From: an uncultured Bacteroidales bacterium
Lineage (GTDB): Bacteria > Bacteroidota > Bacteroidia > Bacteroidales > UBA932
Direction of reading: 5' to 3'
Length of the DNA: 64,000 nucleotides
NCBI GenBank assembly: GCA_944323825.1
Contig: CALUTY010000005.1
Coordinates: 62,001-126,000 of the forward strand
The notes under the pieces are model-generated. The model ran no database searches, had not been told where the DNA came from, and saw nothing but the letters and a program-made list of their open reading frames with translations. Positions 27,181-37,425 of the stretch are shown piece by piece. Position 1 is the stretch's first letter. Every line of letters begins with the position of its first letter. A program made the position numbers and the translations under genes.

Positions 27181-27567
27181 ATGAAACATTTTCTCACATC
27201 CGTCTTTGCAGCCATTGTCTGCATATTCCTTTCAGTTCCGGTATGCTCCGGAGATGAAGCGGCACGCAACAGAAAGGCAATCCGCATCATCCTGACGACA
27301 ACACACAACACCCCGCGTCTTGAACGCAGCCTCGGCAGCGACATAAAGGCATACGTATGCGAAGATACGGGTACAATTGAAGTGGAGCTCTACGAAGTCC
27401 GGCAGGCCGACATCTGCATCATCGATTCAAAAGACAACACAGTTGACTACTGCACGACCAACGGCCAGCAGTTCGTAATGCTTGACATGCCTGACACTCC
27501 GGGGACCTATCTTCTGGTGATCTGCTCCGAGGAATTATATGCCGAAGGCATCTTCACTGTGGAATAA
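27181..27567 (+). CDS. Small secreted DUF3244-like protein
   Basis: 128 residues. Signal peptide MKHFLTSVFAAIVCIFLSVPVCSG, then a single small beta-sandwich-like domain (IEVELYEVRQADICIIDSKDN, FVMLDMPDTPGTYLLVICSEELYAEGIFTV). This layout matches DUF3244, small secreted Bacteroidota proteins of unknown function often found beside TPR-LuxR-type genes, as here. The family assignment is from memory of pattern, without a search. Confidence 0.65.
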   Translation: MKHFLTSVFAAIVCIFLSVPVCSGDEAARNRKAIRIILTTTHNTPRLERSLGSDIKAYVCEDTGTIEVELYEVRQADICIIDSKDNTVDYCTTNGQQFVMLDMPDTPGTYLLVICSEELYAEGIFTVE

Positions 27568-27650
27568 GCCTCCGGGCAACCTATGAAAAACTTTTCTTCA
27601 ATGGCAAGGGCAACGGACCGTTGTCCTCATTTTTGGCATACAGACGGCAG

Positions 27651-28646
27651 TCATTCAGCAATACGGCTGCCGTCAATGCCGTTCCGCAGACAAAGGCCGG
27701 CATATGTGAAGCCCGCTCCGAAACCGATCAGCATCAATGTGTCACCCTGACGGATATGACCGGACCTCAGACCTTCATACCAGGCCATCGGTATGGATGC
27801 AGCAGATGTGTTTCCGTATTTCCTGACACTGTCGATACATTTGTCCATCGGTATGCCTAGGCTTTTGAATACTGCCTCAAGCATTCTGTAATTCGCACTG
27901 TGCGGAAGGAAGATGTCCACATCATCAAGAGAAATGCCGTTCTTGGCAGCGAGAGTTCCAAGACCCTCTGAAAGCGTTGTAACAGCCCACTTGTACACGG
28001 CCCTCCCGTTCTGGTGAACCTTGCCGTCGGCTGAAATCTCCGCACCGTTTATGGAATTCTTGTGCGAACTGAGATACAGGTCCTTGCCCATGCTGCCGTC
28101 TGTACCTGAAAACGGTTCGAACAGGCCGTTTTCCTCACTGCGCTCCACAAGCACACAGCCGGCTGCATCTCCAAAAAGGATACAGGTGTTCCTGTCATTG
28201 AAATCCACTATCCTGGACATCGTGTCAGCTCCGAAGACAAGTATTTTTCTGTACGCTCCCGATGCTATCAGCCCCTTGGCCATTATCAATCCGTAACAGA
28301 ATCCTGAACATGCCGTACAGATGTCCACGGCCCCTGTATTGCGGATGCCGAGCCTGGTCTGCACCTGGCTTGCGACATTGGGAATAGTCTGATCGGGGGT
28401 CATTGATGCCACAATGATGAAATCCACATCCTCGAAATCCACATTGAATTTCTTTTTCATATCAAGTGCAGCATTTACGCACATGTCTCCGGTGTATTCA
28501 TCCGCAGCCACAAAATACCGGCTCTCAATGCCGGTACGCTCCCGGATCCATTCGTCAGTGGTGTCAAGTCTGCTTTCAAAGAATACGTTGTCAATTTTGC
28601 CATAGGGATGGTATACCCCTATGGCAGTAATGGAAGAATTATTCAT
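27651..28646 (-). CDS. fabH: Beta-ketoacyl-ACP synthase III
   Basis: Condenses acyl-CoA with malonyl-ACP to start fatty acid synthesis. Start at ATG 28646 (MNNSSITAIGVYHPYG), 331 residues. The upstream extension to 28712 would start at the promoter region. Active-site Cys113 (TACSGFCYGL), His in LPHSANYRML and Asn in YGNTSAASIP make the Cys-His-Asn triad; DTTDEWIRERTGIESR is the usual N-terminal signature. It is a lone gene here, not in an fab operon, so it could be a specialised paralogue. Confidence 0.9.
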   Translation of the reverse strand: MNNSSITAIGVYHPYGKIDNVFFESRLDTTDEWIRERTGIESRYFVAADEYTGDMCVNAALDMKKKFNVDFEDVDFIIVASMTPDQTIPNVASQVQTRLGIRNTGAVDICTACSGFCYGLIMAKGLIASGAYRKILVFGADTMSRIVDFNDRNTCILFGDAAGCVLVERSEENGLFEPFSGTDGSMGKDLYLSSHKNSINGAEISADGKVHQNGRAVYKWAVTTLSEGLGTLAAKNGISLDDVDIFLPHSANYRMLEAVFKSLGIPMDKCIDSVRKYGNTSAASIPMAWYEGLRSGHIRQGDTLMLIGFGAGFTYAGLCLRNGIDGSRIAE

Positions 28647-28687
28647 CTCTATTTGGTTGAATTTGTGTGCAACTCTTATTCGCGATG

Positions 28688-28695
28688 CAAAAATA
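28688..28695 (-). promoter_or_regulatory. Likely -7 element of fabH
   Basis: Minus-strand TATTTTTG 42 bases before the fabH start; no convincing TTG upstream. Confidence 0.4.
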
Positions 28696-28798
28696 AGCAA
28701 TAATATCCACATTTTAATGCCTATTTTTCATCATAAATGTTCCGTATGACGCCTTCACGCGACAGTCGGCACATATTCTCCTCTGCCAGGAGCCCCAC

Positions 28799-28834
28799 AA
28801 AAAAGGATGGCCGCTCCCTTCGGGCGGTCATCCT
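28799..28834 (-). terminator. Terminator of eno
   Basis: AAGGATG(G)CCG pairs with CGG(T)CATCCTT around TCCCTTCGGG; on the minus strand it is followed by T6. Confidence 0.85.
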
Positions 28835-28877
28835 TCACTGAAATCTGCAAGCCGGCATCCGGCCTGACATCAAGCAT

Positions 28878-30170
<1,293 letters not shown>

Positions 30171-30343
30171 TTAAATGATTTTACCTTCCCTGACATGAGG
30201 GCAACCATGTGACACATAGTCAGTCCGGATTCGGCCCTGCATGCCCGGAGGCATTTATAGGCAATACCTGTACCAATCAGCATCGCAATTTATGATGATT
30301 ATATAGCAATACATCATCATTTCACATGAGCCCTTCCTGCATG

Positions 30344-30985
30344 TCAATTGACTGCCTCGCGGAAGAATATGCGGCACATGTCCCGGGAAATCCCATGCCT
30401 GCCGATATCACCGCTCCGCATGTCGCACACATAGAGGCAGTCGATCAGAGAAAGATAAAGAGTATCATAGCATACCTCCAGCCCGAACTGCAGCTCCGAA
30501 GTGTATTCCACCGTAAGCCCCACTTCTTCTTCTGTAAGCCTGTCCTTGCAGAAGACATACAGGCCGAAATGATTGAAGCTGCCATAAAACCCCGAACTGA
30601 CCTTCTGCACCTTGCTTGCAATGATCCTTCTGAGAGGCTGTGCCAAAGCCCAGTAGTCATACTCCAGCTTGCCGACATACTTCCCTCCCCTAAGACCATA
30701 GGCATATCCGCTGTCTAGTATGTTCCTGTAATCCTCAGCCCTCTCCTCGTCATCAGTCCCGTCGTCAGGCTCGATTATTCCTGCCATCTCCAGCAGCAGT
30801 GAGTCCGCCACCTTCTTGCTCTCCTCCATAGCCCGTGTGACTTCGATACCCAGCGAATGGTCCGGAGCCTGCAGGTCCGGACGGTCCTCATTCACAAGAC
30901 ACGCATACCTGTCCCCGAGAACAGTCCTGAGGGAGGCCATTGCATACCTTTCAAAAAAGCAGGTGTCGAATTTCGGTTTCGCCAT
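30344..30985 (-). CDS. Unknown protein, possible PD-(D/E)XK nuclease-like
   Basis: 213 residues, no signal peptide or membrane segment. The only suggestive motif is RPDLQAPDHSLGIEVTRAM (residues ~35-53). An Asp followed ~12 residues later by G-I-E-V resembles the PD...ExK core of restriction-like nucleases, but the last residue is Thr-Arg rather than a clear Lys. The C-terminal half is aromatic-rich. It starts 18 bases after the sialidase stop, so it is probably co-transcribed although a link in function is not obvious. I do not recognise the family. Confidence 0.6.
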   Translation of the reverse strand: MAKPKFDTCFFERYAMASLRTVLGDRYACLVNEDRPDLQAPDHSLGIEVTRAMEESKKVADSLLLEMAGIIEPDDGTDDEERAEDYRNILDSGYAYGLRGGKYVGKLEYDYWALAQPLRRIIASKVQKVSSGFYGSFNHFGLYVFCKDRLTEEEVGLTVEYTSELQFGLEVCYDTLYLSLIDCLYVCDMRSGDIGRHGISRDMCRIFFREAVN

Positions 30986-31003
30986 ATCTTTAACCTTAAA
31001 AAT

Positions 31004-32680
31004 TTATTCCGTCTTGACAATGTCCTCCAGTTTCACGGACTGGAACACTATCTGCGAGACGCTTCCTTCATAGAGAATACCTACAGTCGAACTGTCAATC
31101 ATTGTAAGGCAGGAATAGCCCCAGCCCTCTTCCGCATCAATCAAAAGGGAATTTTCCGGCAGCCATGTGATGCCGCCGTCCAGACTGGCCTTTATTGTAA
31201 GGTGGTTACGACCCTGTTCTGTATCAGGATTGGAGAAAAGGAGAATATCCTTGCCAAGGACATTCTTGTCTGCCGGCACATGCAGCAGGCCGGCCATACA
31301 CACCGGTTCACGGAGCTTCTCTGAAGACGGATGGACATGCCAGGTCCTGCCCATGTCTTCCGTTGTGCAGACTATCCTGCCTGTTCCTCTGTTGTTCCTC
31401 ATGTTCAGCATCAGGACACCTGACCCGACCTCCGCCACCTGTGACTCCGTCGTGTTGGTCCAGGCATGCCCGTGACAATGCCATGTCTGTCCATGGTCCT
31501 TGCTGTACATTATGCCGGCATTCGGGACACGGTCCTGTCCTACATATTGTATAGGGAAAACAAGTGTGCCGTCCTGCATGGTTATCCCGCGTCCCGGGCC
31601 CTGGAGGGTGAATCTCCAGTCTTTCTGCTTGACCTGCCCGGTGATGTTGCGCGGTGCGGACCATGTGCGTCCGTCATCAATGCTGCTTACGAGCATCAGC
31701 TGGGCCGTCTCCTCCGGTGAAAACCCGTCCCCCACCTGATTCCAGGCCCTTCCGTTTCCGAGACCGTGCGTCCACACGGCCACAACGAAGATCTCTCCTG
31801 TCTCATCATCCACCAGCACTGCCGGATCCCCTATCCCGTTCTGGGCTTCCGGGAGTCCTCCCCATTCTCCCATATCCATTATTATCTTCATCTTCTCCCA
31901 TGTACGGCCTCCGTCCGTACTGCGGCTCATTCCTATGTCGATATCCTCCTGCAGATCCTGTGAAGTGTGATACCTCACATCATAGACCGCAATCAGAGTC
32001 CCATCCGGAGTGGTCACCAGCCCTGGAATGCGATAGGCAAAGACCCCGTCATCCCCATGATTGCGCAGTCCGACAGCAAGCCGATGCTCCGCACATCCCT
32101 CCTGCACAAAAGCGGCAGGTGTCCCGTTGATTCCTACACCCGTAACCTCAAGCCGGAACACATCCGATATTTCCCTGATTTTCCTCCTGTCCACAGAGAC
32201 GCTGACATAGAACCAGTTCTTTCCCCTGACAAGCTTCTTCCCCGCCGCAAGCACCGCCGTACCGTCTTTCTCCGGCCGGCAACTTCCGAGACGCATCGCA
32301 TAATCCGCATCCGCAAATATGCCCTGTGACGCACCATAATAAGAAAACATTGTCCTGATGCCCTGTGAAACCGTTTCCGAATACAAAGGAGCCATGGTTC
32401 CCGTATACATCAGACTGACATTGCTGACGGCTCCTCCTGGAATCCCTGACACTGCCACGGACACATCATCAACAGTGATTGCCTTCCCGTCCCCATTGTC
32501 AATGCAAATGACGGCAGCCACATTATGCTCCCTGTCAAGCACAGCCGGCAAGCACACATTGGTTACCTTGACATCCGGTCTCCAGGTCACAGGCTCTTTC
32601 TCAGAAAGAACCGGATCAGCTGCAGCAGGCATCCACCATGCCGCCATCAGAACTAAAGCAGCAAAAGACAAAGATTTCAT
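31004..32680 (-). CDS. Exo-sialidase (GH33, neuraminidase)
   Basis: Releases terminal sialic acid from host glycans in the periplasm or at the surface. I start at ATG 32680 (MKSLSFAALVLMAAWWMPAAA, signal peptidase I site after AAA); 558 residues. An N-terminal beta-domain (~25-190, BNR-associated type) precedes the six-bladed propeller. YRIPGL at about 217 carries the RIP-motif Arg. Asp boxes: SRSTDGGRTW, SSIDDGRTWS, YSKDHGQTWH, CTTEDMGRTW, ASLDGGITWL. The late GILYEG supplies the nucleophile Tyr/Glu pair region. No nan genes lie beside it. An unknown gene follows at 18 bases. Confidence 0.9.
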   Translation of the reverse strand: MKSLSFAALVLMAAWWMPAAADPVLSEKEPVTWRPDVKVTNVCLPAVLDREHNVAAVICIDNGDGKAITVDDVSVAVSGIPGGAVSNVSLMYTGTMAPLYSETVSQGIRTMFSYYGASQGIFADADYAMRLGSCRPEKDGTAVLAAGKKLVRGKNWFYVSVSVDRRKIREISDVFRLEVTGVGINGTPAAFVQEGCAEHRLAVGLRNHGDDGVFAYRIPGLVTTPDGTLIAVYDVRYHTSQDLQEDIDIGMSRSTDGGRTWEKMKIIMDMGEWGGLPEAQNGIGDPAVLVDDETGEIFVVAVWTHGLGNGRAWNQVGDGFSPEETAQLMLVSSIDDGRTWSAPRNITGQVKQKDWRFTLQGPGRGITMQDGTLVFPIQYVGQDRVPNAGIMYSKDHGQTWHCHGHAWTNTTESQVAEVGSGVLMLNMRNNRGTGRIVCTTEDMGRTWHVHPSSEKLREPVCMAGLLHVPADKNVLGKDILLFSNPDTEQGRNHLTIKASLDGGITWLPENSLLIDAEEGWGYSCLTMIDSSTVGILYEGSVSQIVFQSVKLEDIVKTE

Positions 32681-32837
32681 AAATACGGTCATCAGTTTCA
32701 TGCATAAAACCGGACAAGATTCCATAAAAATGACACACGGCCACTTACGGCTTGCCCCATCTGTACAAACTTACAGAAAATCTCCCGTTTTTTATCATAT
32801 TGCCAGCAAAAAAGTCTCCGCATGAATTTGACCAAGC

Positions 32838-32882
32838 AAAAAAAATAACTCATGCTGCAAAATTGCGGCATGAGTATTTTTC
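32838..32882 (-). terminator. Terminator of rpmE2
   Basis: AATAACTCATGC / GCATGAGTATT stem around TGCAAAATTGCG; on the minus strand followed by a T8 tract. Confidence 0.8.
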
Positions 32883-32932
32883 TTTAACTGAGGCATTTGA
32901 CAGCCCGTCCCGTATGAAGAATCCTCTGAGGA

Positions 32933-33178
32933 TTATTTCTTCTTGTATCTCTGGTAGAATTTGTCGACGCGGCCGGCGGTGTCCACGAGTTTCATCTTTC
33001 CTGTGTAGAAAGGATGTGAAGTGTTGGAGATTTCGACCTTTACCACAGGGTATTCAACGCCCTCGATCTCGATGGTTTCCCTGGTGTTGGCGCAGGAACG
33101 CGTGATGAATGTCACATCATTCGACATATCCTTGAAAGCTACAAGACGGTAGTTTTCGGGATGAATTCCTTTTTTCAT
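32933..33178 (-). CDS. rpmE2: 50S ribosomal protein bL31, type B
   Basis: 81 residues: [68 protein letters not shown]. It lacks the paired CxxC zinc ligands of type A L31 (only one Cys), so it is the zinc-independent form. Single gene with its own strong promoter and terminator. Confidence 0.95.
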   Translation of the reverse strand: MKKGIHPENYRLVAFKDMSNDVTFITRSCANTRETIEIEGVEYPVVKVEISNTSHPFYTGKMKLVDTAGRVDKFYQRYKKK

Positions 33179-33209
33179 TTCCTTAATGATTTAATTATTT
33201 ATCAGCCCG

Positions 33210-33240
33210 CAAAGATAGAACTAATTTCCGGATTAGCAAA
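33210..33240 (-). promoter_or_regulatory. Promoter of rpmE2
   Basis: Minus-strand TTTG (33240-33237) and TATCTTTG (33217-33210) with a 19-base spacer. Confidence 0.75.
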
Positions 33241-33360
33241 ATTTCCGTAAGGAAATGTCCGCCGGCAGGCCAGGTCCTGATTTTTTTCATCTTATCATGT
33301 TCAGAAATCGGCGATTTATGCGTATGTTTGTCCGGATGTTTGATAAAAATTGTCATTGAC

Positions 33361-34101
33361 ATGAAATACGGAAAATGGTTGGGCGGCGGCCTCGGATGGG
33401 TCCTGGGCGGTCCTATCGGAGGTCTTTTGGGATTTGCCATAGGCGCCATAATAGACAGCGAAAGCAAGCAGGAAAACAGACAGGGAGGCAGGCAGAGCGC
33501 ATCCGGAAGGACACATGCAGGCGACTTCAAGGTGAGCCTCGTGGTGCTGATCGCCTGCATCGTGAAAGCGGACGGAGTCAAGAAAGCTTCTGAACTTGAG
33601 ACGGTACGGCGCATTCTGGTCCAGGCTTTCGGAGCAGCCGAGGCTGACGATGCCATGGAAATCCTCGAAAGGATTCTTCCGCAGGACATCGACGAGAACC
33701 AGGTGGCATGGCAGATAAGCAGGAACACCAACTACTCCACAAAGCTTGAACTCCTCCACATGCTTTTCCAGGTGGCATACGCCGACGGGGAGGTATGCCA
33801 GGCAGAAATGGCGGCACTGGAGAGGATATCTGCAATCTTCGGGATATCGCCGGTGGACTTCAATGCCATACGGGCACCTTACACCAAAGGGAAGGACTCA
33901 GACTGGGCCTACAAGGCACTCGGCATAGAGCACACCGCCACTGACGAGGAGATAAAGAAGGCATACAGGAGGATGGCGATGAAATACCATCCGGACAAGC
34001 TGACAGGACTGGGCGAGGATGTAAAAAAAGCAGGAGCGGACAAGTTCCGCTCCGTGCAGGAAGCATACGAATTCCTCAAAAAGGAACGCGGGATCAAATA
34101 A
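33361..34101 (+). CDS. TerB-like / DnaJ-domain protein (DjlA-like)
   Basis: Start at ATG 33361 ([17 protein letters not shown]), 246 residues. A Gly-rich hydrophobic N-terminal helix (~5-32, [17 protein letters not shown]) may sit in the inner membrane. Residues ~55-165 form a TerB-like helical domain with two acidic repeats ([34 protein letters not shown]). The C-terminal J domain has HPD (YHPDKLTG), ending [16 protein letters not shown]. This is the DjlA domain order, a DnaK co-chaperone. Its end is 6 bases from the end of the convergent DUF1343 gene. Confidence 0.85.
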   Translation: MKYGKWLGGGLGWVLGGPIGGLLGFAIGAIIDSESKQENRQGGRQSASGRTHAGDFKVSLVVLIACIVKADGVKKASELETVRRILVQAFGAAEADDAMEILERILPQDIDENQVAWQISRNTNYSTKLELLHMLFQVAYADGEVCQAEMAALERISAIFGISPVDFNAIRAPYTKGKDSDWAYKALGIEHTATDEEIKKAYRRMAMKYHPDKLTGLGEDVKKAGADKFRSVQEAYEFLKKERGIK

Positions 34102-34107
34102 TTCTTG

Positions 34108-35172
34108 TCATTTGATCCTGTAAGGCTGGTCTTCATAAAGAAGATATTTCCTGGCCTTGCGGATCCATTTCTGTTCCTCAACCTTGATGTGGTCACGCAT
34201 TTCCTCTGCGCTGCATGTACCTTCGACATAAGCGCACAGGACAGGGTCGGCAAGTTTCAGACGGAAATCATCCGACAGTTCGAACTGCGAATACCTGTCA
34301 TGGAAATACCTCATCAGCTGCAGAGTATGCATCAGGGAATGGTATTCCGCTCCGGGCTCAAGCATTATCTGGTATCCGAAGCATTTCTCCCCGGCATACA
34401 TGCCGCAGGCAGGTGTGAACGAGCATGGCCGCATCAGCACACCGGCAGGCAGAGGCAGCGGCTCATAGCTGCCTGTCTTGACGAACGGGGCTCCTATATA
34501 TTCATAAGGCCTTGCAGTTCCTATCCCGGGGGTGATATTGGTATTGTTCCAGAGTCCTCCACCGCTGTACATGTCACAGGTGAACAGGCCGGGGATGTCC
34601 GATGCCGGAGCTATCGTCCACGGCATTATCTGCCTGCCCGTCCCCGTGGCCATCGCCGAAATCACATGGACGGCATATCTGGCCCCTATTTCATTATGAT
34701 ACAGGTTGGCAAGCTCCCCGAGCGTGAGCCCGTGCCTGTGGGCAACCTTAGGGATATTGCTTTCTGCCGGTCCTGACGGGATCGTGCCTTCCACTACTCT
34801 GCCCGCAGGATTGATATGGTCAACAATATACAGAGAAGGGGCATTTTCCAGAGCCTTCATCTCCTCCATGAGCCGGAACAGGTCGCGGGTATAGTTGAAA
34901 TACCTTGTCCCGACATCCTGAATCTCCACCACCACGGCATTCAGTTCCCTGATGCTGTCCATCGAAAACACAATATGGTTCGTGCCCGGCGTCAGTTCAG
35001 TGTCGCGAGGAGAAAAGATTTCCGCGAGATTGCCTCTCTCGCGGAAAATTTCATACATATATCTGCCATGATCCGGACTCCAGCAGTTCTGGGTGCAGAA
35101 ACATCCCACCCGCCCCTCTGTAAGGGCCTTGTCCAGCTGGTCCTCCAATGGCGTTGTCCTGAACGAAAACAT
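34108..35172 (-). CDS. Divergent DUF1343 (NamZ/YbbC-like) protein
   Basis: 354 residues, no signal peptide. DUF1343 includes the exo-beta-N-acetylmuramidase NamZ (GH171). Recognisable parts: VVVEIQDVGTRYFNYTRDL, a NPAGRVVEGTIPSG strand (usually RPNPNG...EG), SFTPACGMYAGEKCFGYQI and the C-terminal YLLYEDQPYRI. Two departures stand out: the usual N-terminal PEHG motif, which supplies the catalytic Glu, appears as SPRDTEL, and the stretch after it is shortened. The protein may be inactive on the usual substrate or have a different one. It follows glmM by 23 bases, suggesting a link with amino-sugar or cell-wall metabolism. Confidence 0.75.
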   Translation of the reverse strand: MFSFRTTPLEDQLDKALTEGRVGCFCTQNCWSPDHGRYMYEIFRERGNLAEIFSPRDTELTPGTNHIVFSMDSIRELNAVVVEIQDVGTRYFNYTRDLFRLMEEMKALENAPSLYIVDHINPAGRVVEGTIPSGPAESNIPKVAHRHGLTLGELANLYHNEIGARYAVHVISAMATGTGRQIMPWTIAPASDIPGLFTCDMYSGGGLWNNTNITPGIGTARPYEYIGAPFVKTGSYEPLPLPAGVLMRPCSFTPACGMYAGEKCFGYQIMLEPGAEYHSLMHTLQLMRYFHDRYSQFELSDDFRLKLADPVLCAYVEGTCSAEEMRDHIKVEEQKWIRKARKYLLYEDQPYRIK

Positions 35173-35195
35173 CTGTGTCAGTTTATATGTGCAGG

Positions 35196-36650
35196 CTATC
35201 TGGACATAATCCTGTCGGCCATGGCCTTGATTTCCGAAGCCAGCCTGTCTGCAGACTCAGCGGTCGAGGACTCCGCATATATCCTGATGATAGGCTCGGT
35301 GTTGGATTTCCTCAGGTGAACCCATTCCTTCCTTGACTCGAACGAAATCTTCACACCGTCAATGTCATTGATGTCCTCCGAGGCATAGATTTTCTTCATT
35401 TCCCCGAGAATCGTGTCAATCATCGACTTGTCAGAAAGCTCAATCCTGTTTTTGGATATATGGTATTGAGGATAGGTCTTCAGCAGATCCGACACCTTGC
35501 ATTTCCTGCGGGCAAGATTCGTGAGGAAGAGAGCCGCGCCCACGATGGCGTCACGGCCATAATGCAGGGCAGGATAGATGACTCCACCATTGCCTTCACC
35601 GCCAATAAGCGCTCCGCACTCCCTCATCTTCGTGGTGACATTCACCTCACCTACGGCTGCCGAAAAATATTTTCCGCCATACTGTTCGGTGACATCCCTC
35701 AATGCCCTTGAAGAAGACAGGTTGGACACAGTGGTCAGCTTATATGGTGCAGCGATCTCCTCCGGAGCCCTGCCTTCAGACTTGGCCTGCCCGGCCACCC
35801 TGGAAAGCAGATAGTCAGCCACGCTCACCAGCGTATATTCCTCTCCGAAAGGCTTGCCGTCCTCACAGATGAGGGCCAGACGGTCCACATCCGGATCCAC
35901 GGATACTCCGAGGTCGGCCCCGTTCTTCACCACCGTATCGCAAAGCTCGGTGAGATTGGCAGGAAGCGGCTCCGGATTGTGTGCAAAATGCCCGTCAGGA
36001 GTGCAGTTGACCTGTATGCATTCCACACCGAGGCGCTCGAAAAGCCTCGGCATGATGATGCCACCGACAGAATTCACAGCATCGAGAGCCACCTTGAATC
36101 CGGCCTTGCGGACAGCCTCCGCATCCACGGCATCAAGAGCAAGCACTGCGTCTATATGCTTGTCGGTAAAGTCCTTTTCCTCGATATGCCCTATGGAGTC
36201 AACATCGCAGAAATCGAAATTGTCCTCCTCTGCGCAGGCAAGGATCTGCGCTCCTTCCTCTGCATTCAGGAACTCCCCTTTCTCATTCAGGAGCTTCAGG
36301 GCATTCCACTGCTTCGGATTGTGGGAAGCGGTCAGGATTATCCCTCCGTCAGCCTTTTCAAAGATTACAGCCATTTCTGTAGTCGGTGTCGAAGCATATC
36401 CGGCCTTTATCACATCCACGCCGCAGGCCACAAGAGTCCCGCATACGATCTGCTCCACCATCTCGCCGGAGATCCTGGCATCCTTGCCGACGACCACCCT
36501 GTACCTTTCGCCTGAGGGCTTCGGACGCCGCTCACGGAGCTTCACGCAATATGCGTATGTGAATTTAACAATGTCTACAGGGGTGAGGGCATCGCCGGGA
36601 GCACCGCCGACCGTTCCCCTGATTCCGGAAATGGATTTGATCAGTGTCAT
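35196..36650 (-). CDS. glmM: Phosphoglucosamine mutase
   Basis: Alpha-D-phosphohexomutase, probably GlcN-6-P to GlcN-1-P for UDP-GlcNAc. Start at ATG 36650 (MTLIKSISGIRGTVGG), 484 residues; upstream Mets at 36680 and 36728 would give extensions that the family lacks. Phosphoserine 109 in TASHNP, the metal loop DPDVDR, the sugar loop GEGNGGVIYP and the phosphate-binding RKSNTEPIIRIYAE are present. The IRGTVGG opening and GEGNGG loop fit the GlmM/PMM group found in Bacteroidota and archaea; phosphomannomutase activity cannot be excluded. Operon with the DUF1343 gene. Confidence 0.85.
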   Translation of the reverse strand: MTLIKSISGIRGTVGGAPGDALTPVDIVKFTYAYCVKLRERRPKPSGERYRVVVGKDARISGEMVEQIVCGTLVACGVDVIKAGYASTPTTEMAVIFEKADGGIILTASHNPKQWNALKLLNEKGEFLNAEEGAQILACAEEDNFDFCDVDSIGHIEEKDFTDKHIDAVLALDAVDAEAVRKAGFKVALDAVNSVGGIIMPRLFERLGVECIQVNCTPDGHFAHNPEPLPANLTELCDTVVKNGADLGVSVDPDVDRLALICEDGKPFGEEYTLVSVADYLLSRVAGQAKSEGRAPEEIAAPYKLTTVSNLSSSRALRDVTEQYGGKYFSAAVGEVNVTTKMRECGALIGGEGNGGVIYPALHYGRDAIVGAALFLTNLARRKCKVSDLLKTYPQYHISKNRIELSDKSMIDTILGEMKKIYASEDINDIDGVKISFESRKEWVHLRKSNTEPIIRIYAESSTAESADRLASEIKAMADRIMSR

Positions 36651-36767
36651 ATCATTCAGATTAAAATTTGTCAAACTCATGCACCGCGCCGCCGTCCCAT
36701 GGCTATCGCTTTCAACGGCATCATGCACAGCACATCATGCAAATTTAGAAAAAACAAAGGTTTTTTG

Positions 36768-36775
36768 TATGTTTG
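36768..36775 (+). promoter_or_regulatory. -7 element of the DUF486 gene
   Basis: TATGTTTG with TTTAG (36744-36748) about 20 bases upstream; it is divergent from glmM. Confidence 0.5.
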
Positions 36776-36786
36776 CACCCCGAAAA

Positions 36787-37167
36787 ATGAAAGCAAAAAT
36801 GAAAGCGTTAAGTACAATCCTCCTTCTGGTCACCTCCAACATATTCATGACCTTCGCATGGTACGGCCATCTCAAGTTGCAGGAAATGAAAATCTCCACC
36901 GGATGGCCCCTCATCCTTGTCATCCTCTTCTCCTGGGGAGTGGCCTTCTTCGAATACTGCGCACAGGTGCCGGCCAACCGGATAGGCTTCATCGAAAACG
37001 GCGGCCCGTTCACCCTCATGCAGCTGAAGGTCATCCAGGAAGTCATCTCCCTCACCGTCTTCACTGTCATCGTCACCCTCATGTTCAAGAACGAGGCCCT
37101 GCAGTGGAACCATTTCGCCGCATTCTTCTGCCTCATCCTCGCCGTCTTTTTTGTCTTCCTGAAATAA
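36787..37167 (+). CDS. DUF486 family small membrane protein (DMT-type)
   Basis: Start at ATG 36787 (MKAKMKALSTILLLV), 126 residues; the in-frame extension further upstream is the antisense of glmM. Four hydrophobic helices (TILLLVTSNIFMTFAWYG, PLILVILFSWGVAFFEY, a third from QEVISLTVFTVIVTLMF, and HFAAFFCLILAVFFVFL) with the motifs FAWYGHL, CAQVPANRIG and QEVISL, which I associate with DUF486 (SMR-like). Transport role unproven. Confidence 0.85.
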   Translation: MKAKMKALSTILLLVTSNIFMTFAWYGHLKLQEMKISTGWPLILVILFSWGVAFFEYCAQVPANRIGFIENGGPFTLMQLKVIQEVISLTVFTVIVTLMFKNEALQWNHFAAFFCLILAVFFVFLK

Positions 37168-37258
37168 GACAAATGCCGGAAACAAAAGGCAGACGGCGCT
37201 GCCATGATGCGGATTTCCCCGCCTTTGCCACAAAAATTCCAGAAAATTCAAAATAAAT

Positions 37259-37289
37259 TTGGAAGTAAAAAAGATTTGCCATATCTTTG
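37259..37289 (+). promoter_or_regulatory. Promoter of tRNA-Glu
   Basis: TTG 37259-37261 (TTTGGAAGTAAAA), 20-base spacer, TATCTTTG 37282-37289, then CAGTCCCAAAA. Nearly the same as the rplS promoter. Confidence 0.85.
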
Positions 37290-37308
37290 CAGTCCCAAAA
37301 TAAAAACC

Positions 37309-37380
37309 GCTCGGCTCGTATAACGGTTAGTACTCAAGATTCTCAATCTTGCAATCGGAGTTCGATTCTCCGGCCGAGTA
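37309..37380 (+). tRNA. tRNA-Glu(CTC)
   Basis: 72 bases. Acceptor GCTCGGC / GCCGAGT (G1-T72 wobble), D stem GTAT/GTAC, anticodon stem CAAGA/TCTTG with loop TTCTCAA (anticodon CTC, reads GAG), T arm CGGAG TTCGATT CTCCG. No encoded CCA. Confidence 0.93.
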
Positions 37381-37385
37381 CAAAG

Positions 37386-37425
37386 AAAGGCTCCTGATCA
37401 TCTGCTCAAGAGCCTTTTGATTTTT
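37386..37425 (+). terminator. Terminator of tRNA-Glu
   Basis: AAAGGCTC / GAGCCTTT stem with a 16-base loop, followed by TTGATTTTT. Confidence 0.75.

Noticed and set aside
35854..36786. Long plus-strand reading frame continuous with the DUF486 gene
   Set aside because: It is antisense to glmM, which has full catalytic motifs; the promoter and family start place the DUF486 gene at 36787.
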